Shown: piece after piece, positions 46,750-54,219 of the stretch
Position numbering within the stretch: the stretch's first letter is position 1
Layout of the letters: every line of letters starts with the position of its first letter
NCBI RefSeq assembly: GCF_900143205.1
Contig: NZ_FRDH01000004.1
Coordinates: forward strand, 461,319 to 525,318
Direction of reading: 5' to 3'
DNA: 64,000 nt
DNA from: Butyrivibrio hungatei DSM 14810
GTDB lineage: Bacteria > Bacillota > Clostridia > Lachnospirales > Lachnospiraceae
Translations under genes and position numbers: made by a program
The notes under the pieces: generated by a model
Seen by the model: only the letters and a program-made list of their open reading frames with translations
Told to the model about the DNA's origin: nothing
Databases searched by the model: none

Positions 46750-47904
46750 ATGTTAGAAGAATATTCAAGAGTTTATGCAAAGGTAGACATAGAGGCCATC
46801 AAATATAATCTTATGTCTATGAAAAAGAACATTCCTGATCACACCAAGATCATGGCTGTAGTCAAGACAGATGCTTATGGTCACGGAGCAATCAGGATCG
46901 CGCAGGAACTTGAAGAAGTAGATTATATCTGGGGCTACGCAGTTGCTACTGCGGAAGAGGCATTTGAACTTAGAGATAATGCAGTTAAAAAGCCAATACT
47001 TATACTTGGCTACACATTTCCATATGCCTATGAGAGGATGCTCATAGAGGGCATCAGACCAACAGTATTTAGAAAAGATATGTTAAACGAGCTAAATGAC
47101 TGTGCAGGCAAGCTTATTGCAAGAGGAGAGCTCAGCTCTAAGGCACCTGTTCATATTGCTGTGGATACTGGAATGTCCAGAATAGGTATTACACCTGATG
47201 ACGCAGGTGCTGAGTTTGTAAGAGATGCTCTTAAGTATGACAATCTTCAGATTGAGGGCGTATTTACTCACTTTGCAAGAGCTGATGAAAAAGATCTTTC
47301 TAATGTAAAAGAAAAGGAAGCTTTATTTAGTAAGTTTGTAGACAGGCTTGAAAGCGAAAACAATATCAAGATTCCATTCAGGCACTGTGCTAATAGCGCC
47401 AGCATAATTGCAGTTCCGGAGTCTTCAATGGATATGGTAAGGGCAGGTGTTACAATGTACGGTATGTGGCCATCAGAGGATGTTCCAAAGGATATTGTTG
47501 ACCTGAAGCCTACAATGGAGATTATAAGCCATATCGTAATGATCAAGGATGTTCCTGCAGGAACTCCGGTTAGTTATGGCGGAACCTTTGTAACTGATAA
47601 GCTTACTAAGATCGCAACTATTCCTGTAGGCTACGGCGATGGCTATCCCAGAAGCCTTTCTAATAAGGGCTATGTTCTTATCCGTGGCAAAAGAGCTAAT
47701 ATCCTCGGAAGAGTTTGTATGGATCAGTTCATGGTCGATGTGACAGATATTCCTGGAGCTTGTGAGGGAGATGAAGTTGTTCTCATGGGTAAAGATAAGA
47801 CTTCAGGAGAAGAGATAAGCGCAGAGCTTTTAGGAAACATGAGCGGAAGATTTAACTATGAGCTTACCTGCGATATCAGTAAGAGAGTGCCTAGGATATT
47901 TTGA
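46750..47904 (+). CDS. alr: Alanine racemase
   Basis: This 384-aa PLP enzyme makes D-alanine for peptidoglycan. The PLP lysine is in VVKTDAYGHGA near residue 37. The catalytic Tyr region is YGGTFVT near 265 (Tyr in VSYGGTF), and VRAGVTMYG near 231 is also typical. Full length. GAGG at 46740-46743 fits ATG 46750 (6 bases) better than ATG 46747 (3 bases), so 46750 is chosen. It ends in a bidirectional terminator shared with the convergent J-domain gene. Confidence 0.96.
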   Translation: MLEEYSRVYAKVDIEAIKYNLMSMKKNIPDHTKIMAVVKTDAYGHGAIRIAQELEEVDYIWGYAVATAEEAFELRDNAVKKPILILGYTFPYAYERMLIEGIRPTVFRKDMLNELNDCAGKLIARGELSSKAPVHIAVDTGMSRIGITPDDAGAEFVRDALKYDNLQIEGVFTHFARADEKDLSNVKEKEALFSKFVDRLESENNIKIPFRHCANSASIIAVPESSMDMVRAGVTMYGMWPSEDVPKDIVDLKPTMEIISHIVMIKDVPAGTPVSYGGTFVTDKLTKIATIPVGYGDGYPRSLSNKGYVLIRGKRANILGRVCMDQFMVDVTDIPGACEGDEVVLMGKDKTSGEEISAELLGNMSGRFNYELTCDISKRVPRIF

Positions 47905-47942
47905 TATTTTGCTTTGTTCTTGATAGGAAATTTCTATTAAAT

Positions 47943-47976
47943 AAAAGCGTTTCCTTATAATGGGAAACGCTTTTTT
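47943..47976. terminator. Bidirectional terminator between alr and the J-domain gene
   Basis: AAAAGCGTTTCC (47943-47954) pairs perfectly with GGAAACGCTTTT (47963-47974), flanked by A and T runs. The stop codon of the minus-strand gene lies in the loop. Confidence 0.9.
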
Positions 47977-49049
47977 GCATTTGTATACTGAACATTTATT
48001 TCTGAAAGAGCAGCGGTATCACCGTCCATGTTATCCGGATGATAGAGCTTAACTAAAGTCTTATATTTTTTGTCTACGCTTTCTCTTGAATTACAACCGG
48101 CAAAGAAATCAAAGGATGATGACCTTGTGTCATGAGTATTTTTTTCAAGGTCTTCGTAATCGTCCTCGTAGTATTCTTCATCTTCTTCTTCGTCATACTC
48201 GTTTTCATAGTCATCGTCGTATTCATCGTCGTATTCATCGTCGTATTCTTCATCGTAGGCTTCGCCGTATTCTTCGCCGTAATCCTCGTCATACTCTTCA
48301 TCAAAGTCTTCGCCATATTCATCTTCAAATTCTTCATCGCCGTAGAAGTCATTTTTTTTGGCCTTCTTTGAGCGAAGCTCTTCTTTAAGTTCTTCGCTTT
48401 GCTGCTTGAGTAATTTTGTATAGCTCTTTTCATAATGTCTTTTGCCAGCTTCTGGAAAGAGTCGATAGTACCTATTAAGCCCCTGAGTTACAAAACCTGT
48501 GCCGAGGAGAGCTCTAAGCACGTAGATAACGGCATCTGCCACAACGGCATAGAACAAGAGCTTATTAAATGAAGCAAAAACAGCGATTGCAAGAAATACA
48601 GTAACAACAGGAACAATCATGAGGATTGTCAGTATCACAAGAAAGATAAAGACTAAAGAACCTTTATATGAGTAAACAGAACTCATCCACCATTTCCGAA
48701 GCTCTTGTGACATGTTAATTATTACATAGTTACTTTTGGACATGGCACTATTTGTTTCATGGACTAGGCCATCTACCGGGATATCAAGAGTATGCTCACT
48801 TGCAGTAGGAAGGGTCATATCCCCTGTTCCAAGAGCAAGGAGCCCTCCATTTGCAGAAAAAAGAATGTAGACATTTACACACAAAAGTAGTGCGAAAGTT
48901 ACGCTTGTCAGTGGGAGAAAGCAAAAAAACAGCTTGAATACATGGAAAAATGCCTTAAAAAACCAGGTAAGCATTGAAAAGACTGCTTTTGCTATAGTTA
49001 TGATAAGATTGGCAATTGCATTTACAGCCAGTGAAATTAACGAAATCAT
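47955..49049 (-). CDS. Membrane protein with acidic repeat region and C-terminal J domain
   Basis: This 364-aa protein starts at MISLISLA, because GGGAGAG lies upstream of 49049. Helices are near residues 5-45, then two or three more at about 55-75, 130-155 and 160-190. A low-complexity acidic stretch of Glu/Asp/Tyr (EDEYGEDFDEEYDED and similar) runs from about 225 to 305. The last ~45 residues match DnaJ helices II-III, with the invariant HPD in KLYHPDNMDGD. Placing the J domain at the C-terminus behind membrane helices is unlike DnaJ itself. It may recruit DnaK to the membrane. The acidic repeats are encoded by near-repeats of TCGTCGTATTCA on the plus strand. Confidence 0.82.
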   Translation of the reverse strand: MISLISLAVNAIANLIITIAKAVFSMLTWFFKAFFHVFKLFFCFLPLTSVTFALLLCVNVYILFSANGGLLALGTGDMTLPTASEHTLDIPVDGLVHETNSAMSKSNYVIINMSQELRKWWMSSVYSYKGSLVFIFLVILTILMIVPVVTVFLAIAVFASFNKLLFYAVVADAVIYVLRALLGTGFVTQGLNRYYRLFPEAGKRHYEKSYTKLLKQQSEELKEELRSKKAKKNDFYGDEEFEDEYGEDFDEEYDEDYGEEYGEAYDEEYDDEYDDEYDDDYENEYDEEEDEEYYEDDYEDLEKNTHDTRSSSFDFFAGCNSRESVDKKYKTLVKLYHPDNMDGDTAALSEINVQYTNAKKRFPL

Positions 49050-49190
49050 ACAAATCTCTCCCAAACAAAACTCAATAAACAAATTTTATATGAAAAAACC
49101 CAAAGTGTCGAGAACATTGAGGCGATACCTTGAAGACTGATGGTTTTTTGTGATAATCTGATATATAGGCTTTTATAAAGGGGAAAAAAT

Positions 49191-50636
49191 ATGAAGATGA
49201 TAAAAAAGATCCTGGAAAAATGTCCATGGCTTACATATGTGGCAGCACTTATACCTTATGCAGTTGCTTGCTATGGTTATGCAATAACAGGAGAGTTTAC
49301 TTTTTGGGAAGTAGTTTATGCTGCTATTGCTATATATTTTGTAAATCCGATTTCTGATATAGTTAATCCGTATATTCTTTTTGGTGAGATCACATCAGTT
49401 ATCGTCACTGCAGGAATTATCTTAAGTGTTATCAGATATGCTTTCGTCAAGCTTGAGTATTTCTTTGCCAGATTCTCTAAGGATGCGACAGTAGTCTACT
49501 CTGACAATGAGCTTGGAGAAAATCTTGCCAAGACTTTGAAACATGGCTATGTTGTCAGAGAAACTGACAGGCCACAGAAGGTTAAGAATCACATTGTTAT
49601 GTTATCCGACGATACAGAGAGCATCAGTTTCTATAGTAGAAATGAGTCAAGACTCAAGGACCAGTATGTTTATATGATGATGAATAGTCTTGATTCTACA
49701 CTATTAAAAGCAGCTGACACTTCAGAGGCTGACCTTCATTTCTTCAATGTAAATGACATGATGGCGAGAGATTACTGGAAAAAGAACAATCTCTATGAGC
49801 ATGGCAAGGATACTTATTTTATAGCTATCATAGGCTATGGCGATGTGGGAGAGGCTGTATTTAAATATGGCTATCTCAACAACATCTACAGTACAGAGCA
49901 GAACTTCGAATATCATATCTGGGGATGCGAAGGTTCAAAGGCTAACTTCCTAAAGAATCTTCCTACAGAGAATGGTGACCGAATTGTTATCCATGACGAA
50001 TATTGGGACAAAGACATGGATGTTCTGGCCAAGATGAACAGAGTCATCTATACAGATACTGACAAACAGATTGAGCTTATTCAGAAGGTTCTCTATGTTA
50101 ATCCGGAGGCTGAGATCCATTGTTATTCAACAGATGAGATCAGCTATGAAGATATCTATGACTCAGAGAAGATCCTTATCTTTGGCGATATGAAGGATAT
50201 CCTTACTGAGGATAATGTTAAGAGTGAGAAGCTTTATAGACTTGGTAAGCTCTTTAATTATGATTACAGTCTTAGATATTCAGAAAGAGAAGCTCCTGAT
50301 GACTACGAAGCAGAAATTGAAGCTGAGTGGAAGGAGCTTGATGGATTTAAAAAGAGTTCCAGTATCGCAAGAGCAGATCACTACTGGATCGAGAAAAGAC
50401 TTAAAGAAGACGGCATAATGGATGAAGATGATGAGGATGCACTTAGGATCGAGCACATTAGATGGAGCAGATTCCACTACATCAACCATTGGACATATGC
50501 TGAAAAGAGGGACAATACTCTTAGGAAGCACAATATGCTGGTACCATATGAGAAACTGTCAGACTCAGAAAAGGCCAAGGATGGAATTTATGACAGCAAG
50601 GTAAAGGCTGAAATAGACGCTCTTGTCGGAGTCTAA
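49191..50636 (+). CDS. Membrane protein with TrkA_N-like NAD domain and RyR domain
   Basis: This 481-aa protein has two or three helices near residues 12-35, 38-58 and 65-85. A first domain of Rossmann character follows, then a second with the dinucleotide loop IAIIGYGDVGEAVF near 209. The C-terminal ~90 residues (ARADHYWIEKRL, EHIRWSRFHYINHWTYAEKRDN, KHNMLVPYEKL) match the RyR domain. Bacterial proteins with TrkA_N plus RyR are thought to sense nucleotides or control ion flow; here that is inference. GGGGAAAAA precedes the ATG. It lies divergent from the J-domain gene and 65 bases upstream of a CorC-type gene, so an ion-linked function is plausible. Confidence 0.8.
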   Translation: MKMIKKILEKCPWLTYVAALIPYAVACYGYAITGEFTFWEVVYAAIAIYFVNPISDIVNPYILFGEITSVIVTAGIILSVIRYAFVKLEYFFARFSKDATVVYSDNELGENLAKTLKHGYVVRETDRPQKVKNHIVMLSDDTESISFYSRNESRLKDQYVYMMMNSLDSTLLKAADTSEADLHFFNVNDMMARDYWKKNNLYEHGKDTYFIAIIGYGDVGEAVFKYGYLNNIYSTEQNFEYHIWGCEGSKANFLKNLPTENGDRIVIHDEYWDKDMDVLAKMNRVIYTDTDKQIELIQKVLYVNPEAEIHCYSTDEISYEDIYDSEKILIFGDMKDILTEDNVKSEKLYRLGKLFNYDYSLRYSEREAPDDYEAEIEAEWKELDGFKKSSSIARADHYWIEKRLKEDGIMDEDDEDALRIEHIRWSRFHYINHWTYAEKRDNTLRKHNMLVPYEKLSDSEKAKDGIYDSKVKAEIDALVGV

Positions 50637-50701
50637 TATAATGTGGTATAGTTTAATTTGATATTTTGGGTACATTTTGTGTTTCAATAGGAGGAACGAC
50701 T

Positions 50702-51796
50702 ATGGACGAAGGCTTGCCTTCTGTCATTATTTTGCTCATTGTTCTTGCGATTCTTTTGATCGATATAATTGTTCATGCGTTTTGCAAGGCTATCAATTAC
50801 AAAAAGGAAATAGATCAGGACAAAAAAGATTCTGATGAAAATAAAGCTCAGGCTCAAAAGACCATTAAGCTATTAAATGGTAAGTTCAGCAGTATAGAAG
50901 CAGTTCTTATAGATGGGCTGGCCAAGTTGTTTCTTTACATTTCAGGTGTAAGAGACAAGGATTCTTTTTCAGATGTTACTGAAGAGGAGATCAAAAAGGC
51001 TGTTACAGAAGGTCAGGAGCATGGCGTTATTCAGGAATCTGAAGCGGACATGATCACAAATATTTTCGAGTTTTCTGACAAGGAAGCTCAGGACATCATG
51101 ACAAACAGAAATACTATGGTGGCTATTGATGCCAACATGACTCTAAAAGAGGCTGTTAATTTCATGATGGAAACCAATAACAGCCGTTTCCCTGTTTATC
51201 TGGATGACATTGATCATATTATTGGAATCATGCATATCAGAGATGCTATGAAGAAGTTATCTGAAGAGACTGATGAGAATCTACCTATACGTAAGATAAA
51301 GGGATTACTTCGTCAGCCTAAGTTTGTCCCAGAGACCAGAAAGATAGATTCTCTGTTCCATAGCATGCAGCTTACCAAGACTCAGATGGTCATTATCATT
51401 GATGAGTATGGTCAGACAGCAGGACTTGTTTCTATGGAAGATATCCTGGAAGAGATCGTAGGCAACATTCTTGATGAATATGATGAGGATGAGGATTACA
51501 TCAAGCCTACAAGGAATCAGGATGAGTACACGGCCTCAGGAATGACACCATTAGAGGTACTTGAAAAGAAATTCGATATTTCTTTTGATGACTCAGAGTT
51601 TGAGACACTTAATGGATATCTTATCTCCAAGCTTGATAGGATACCTGAAGACGACGAGGATTTCGCCGTAGATGAACATGGCTATAGTTTCAAAATTCTT
51701 TCTGTGCAGAATCATATGATACAGAGTGTTTTGGTATCAAAACTCCCTGAAGATACTGTGACTACTGAGGAAAAAGAATTAGAAATAGCAAAATAG
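50702..51796 (+). CDS. CBS-pair / CorC_HlyC-domain protein, lacking the DUF21 membrane domain
   Basis: This 364-aa protein starts at 50702, preceded by AGGAGG. Residues 1-28 form one membrane helix (SVIILLIVLAILLIDIIVHAF). The hemolysin-type linker is present (EEIKKAVTEGQEHGVIQESEADMITNIFEF), then two CBS domains (about 140-265) and the CorC_HlyC domain at the C-terminus (about 275-355). Family members usually have a three- or four-helix DUF21 domain, which is missing here. It may be a shortened magnesium/cobalt efflux regulator. It sits after the TrkA_N/RyR gene. Confidence 0.88.
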   Translation: MDEGLPSVIILLIVLAILLIDIIVHAFCKAINYKKEIDQDKKDSDENKAQAQKTIKLLNGKFSSIEAVLIDGLAKLFLYISGVRDKDSFSDVTEEEIKKAVTEGQEHGVIQESEADMITNIFEFSDKEAQDIMTNRNTMVAIDANMTLKEAVNFMMETNNSRFPVYLDDIDHIIGIMHIRDAMKKLSEETDENLPIRKIKGLLRQPKFVPETRKIDSLFHSMQLTKTQMVIIIDEYGQTAGLVSMEDILEEIVGNILDEYDEDEDYIKPTRNQDEYTASGMTPLEVLEKKFDISFDDSEFETLNGYLISKLDRIPEDDEDFAVDEHGYSFKILSVQNHMIQSVLVSKLPEDTVTTEEKELEIAK

Positions 51797-51824
51797 ATTT
51801 AAAGTAAAGTGAAAGGAAGTTTTT

Positions 51825-52565
51825 ATGTCAGGACATTCAAAGTTTGCAAACATCAAACACAAGAAAGAAAAAAATGATGCAGCAAAGGGCAAGATTTTTA
51901 CAATTATCGGTAGAGAAATCGCCGTTGCAGTTAAGGAAGGTGGTCCAGACCCAGCAAACAACTTCAAGCTTGCACAGGTAATTGCTAAGGCTAAGGCAAA
52001 TAACATGCCTAACGATACTATCGAGCGTGGTATCAAGAAGGCTTCAGGTGCTGATGGCGCTGTAGACTACAAGAACATCACATACGAAGGATATGGCCCT
52101 GGTGGAACAGCTATCATCGTAGAGGCACTTACAGATAATCAGAACAGAACAGCTTCAAATGTAAAGAGCGCATTCACAAAGGGAAATGGTAACGTTGGTA
52201 CTCCTGGATGCGTATCATATATGTTCGACAAGAAGGGACAGATCATCATCGACAAGGAAGAGTGCAAGGTTTCATCTGATGACCTTATGATGCTCGTTCT
52301 TGATGCAGGTGCTGATGATTTTAACGAAGAGGATGACAGCTATGAGATCCTCACAGCTCCAGAGAATTTCCAGCCTGTAGTTGAGGCTCTTACAAAGGAA
52401 AACGTTGAAACAGTTTCTGCTGAGGTTACAATGATTCCTCAGAATTATGTTTCTGTAACTGATCCAGATACAGTTAAGTACATCCAGAGAATCCTTGATC
52501 TTCTTGATGAGGATGATGACGTACAGGCTGTGTATCACAACTGGGAAGAGCCAGACGAGAACTAA
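51825..52565 (+). CDS. yebC: YebC/PmpR family protein
   Basis: This 246-aa protein begins SGHSKFANIKHKKEKNDAAKGKIFT, the family hallmark, and has EGYGPGGTAIIVEALTDNQNRT near residue 88. Acidic C-terminal domains are complete. The family was named for transcription control (PmpR); recent work points to a role in translation of proline stretches. GAAAGGAAG lies before the ATG. It is 28 bases after the CBS protein gene. Confidence 0.97.
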   Translation: MSGHSKFANIKHKKEKNDAAKGKIFTIIGREIAVAVKEGGPDPANNFKLAQVIAKAKANNMPNDTIERGIKKASGADGAVDYKNITYEGYGPGGTAIIVEALTDNQNRTASNVKSAFTKGNGNVGTPGCVSYMFDKKGQIIIDKEECKVSSDDLMMLVLDAGADDFNEEDDSYEILTAPENFQPVVEALTKENVETVSAEVTMIPQNYVSVTDPDTVKYIQRILDLLDEDDDVQAVYHNWEEPDEN

Positions 52566-52603
52566 TCTAAACATAATAATAAGAGACGAGGGGAGTCCTG
52601 AAA

Positions 52604-54196
52604 ATGAAACTAAAACGAAAATGGCCAGCGTATTGCATCTGGGTATTATTTATTATTTTTGATGTGGTAATGGTAGCAAGTTCTAGCTTCTTTTTAGGGC
52701 TTTTTCCGTCTAAGGACAAGCTTTTATATACAGTTCTTTTGACAGTTCTTGGAATTACTGTCATGAGCATCGTAACCTTCCTGTTATGGAAGATTTGTGA
52801 TGTTGTAGGGACTGATGCTATGGCCAGGACTAAGACTGCCAGAGTTATCTATGGAATTTCTGGTTCTTTGACTGTTATTGCTGCCTTTGCTTACAGAGTA
52901 TATGTACTTTCAACTGGCGTTTTTGAAGTCGGGGGAAAGATGTCTTTGTATGAAAACGCAGCCATTGGTTCAGAGAACATCACGCCAGAGTTTGATCTAT
53001 TATCTATTGTTTATTCAGCAATACTTAAGTTCATATTACTATTTACTGGAAATGATGTATTTGTAGCTCTTGTATTTGACGCAGTGCTCTTTGTTTTATT
53101 CATGATATTTGCAGGACTTGCTGTATACAAATTTCTTGGCTTTGCTGCGTCTATCGTATTTGAGCTCTTTGCAGGCTTTATGCCTATTTTCCTTGATCAG
53201 GTATATGTTCCAGAACTTAGCACAGTTAATCTTTTCCTTGCTATGTTTGGCTTTGAGCTTTTCATAGTTTCACTGGTTCTTAGAGGAACCTATAAAGGAA
53301 AACTTGACAGCGTTTTTGGAACAATAAGCTTTATCCTGGTAGGTGTTCTTGTGGGATACATGTGCTATGTGGATGCGGGAACTCTTATTGCAGTCATGCC
53401 ATTTCTTTTTGCAATCCTTTTTCTTGCTGGAAGGGACTTTAAAAGAGATCTGCTTAAGTTTTTAGTGCTGATACTTGGCGCTGCGCTTACATTTGGCGGA
53501 ATGATAGTTCAGGAAGCTGGAGTGATGAATGCCTCTGCAACATTGGTAAAATGGGCAACTTATTATTTTCATAACCTTAATACCTTTAGCTTTTTCCTCA
53601 TTTATACCAACTACAAGATCATTTATCTTGTTACTGTTATAGCTATGTCTGGAATCGGCATAGGATTTTTAAAGAGCAAAAAGATAGATGCTGTATCTCC
53701 ATGGCTTTTTTCAATGCTACTTATCTATGTGACGATCCCATTTATGGGTGCCACGAGAATGAACTCTCAGATAGTTGTTACTATCTATTTTGGATTTATG
53801 CTTTCCTGCCTTGCTTGTCTTATCACAACACATTCTGAGGACGATGGAGTCTACGAGTCCAAAGTTGCAGAGGATGAAGAGATAGAAGAAGTACGTAAAC
53901 CTGTTATGAAAGAAGAAATAAAAGAATCTGAAACTACACCTGCACCTGAGAGTGCTCCGGAGGTTGCAGCTGTGGAAGAACCTAGATATGTGCCTGAAGG
54001 AATGGTGGTTCCTCAGGATACGCTTGTGGATATGGTGCCAAGAGATGGCGCTATGACTGCTAGAATGCCTAAGTTTGAAGGCACTATCTCTCTTGATAGA
54101 AAAGACAAGCGCAAAGAAAAAGAAATTGAAAAGAAAGTCGAACCTAAGGATGACTTTGATGTTCCATTTGAGCCAGGTGACGATTTTGATATATAA
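52604..54196 (+). CDS. Polytopic membrane protein with charged cytoplasmic tail, function unknown
   Basis: This 530-aa protein has 10 to 12 hydrophobic helices between residues 8 and 405. It has an external loop after helix 3 (VGGKMSLYENAAIGSENITPEFDLLS). That loop plus multi-helix arrangement resembles GT-C glycosyltransferases or oligosaccharide ligases; no DxD motif is clear. From 410 the tail is charged, with Pro/Glu and Lys-rich stretches (KDKRKEKEIEKK) and an acidic end (DDFDVPFEPGDDFDI). AGGGGAG lies before the ATG. It has no close functional link to yebC or the M16C peptidase on either side. Confidence 0.72.
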   Translation: MKLKRKWPAYCIWVLFIIFDVVMVASSSFFLGLFPSKDKLLYTVLLTVLGITVMSIVTFLLWKICDVVGTDAMARTKTARVIYGISGSLTVIAAFAYRVYVLSTGVFEVGGKMSLYENAAIGSENITPEFDLLSIVYSAILKFILLFTGNDVFVALVFDAVLFVLFMIFAGLAVYKFLGFAASIVFELFAGFMPIFLDQVYVPELSTVNLFLAMFGFELFIVSLVLRGTYKGKLDSVFGTISFILVGVLVGYMCYVDAGTLIAVMPFLFAILFLAGRDFKRDLLKFLVLILGAALTFGGMIVQEAGVMNASATLVKWATYYFHNLNTFSFFLIYTNYKIIYLVTVIAMSGIGIGFLKSKKIDAVSPWLFSMLLIYVTIPFMGATRMNSQIVVTIYFGFMLSCLACLITTHSEDDGVYESKVAEDEEIEEVRKPVMKEEIKESETTPAPESAPEVAAVEEPRYVPEGMVVPQDTLVDMVPRDGAMTARMPKFEGTISLDRKDKRKEKEIEKKVEPKDDFDVPFEPGDDFDI

Positions 54197-54219
54197 AAAA
54201 TGAAAGGTAAACTTTTTAA

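Noticed and set aside
48141..48340. Near-repeats of TCGTCGTATTCA with open frames on the plus strand (48086-48388)
   Set aside because: They encode the acidic run of the minus-strand J-domain protein; the plus-strand frames have no ribosome site and give biased Arg/His or Phe/Val-rich peptides.
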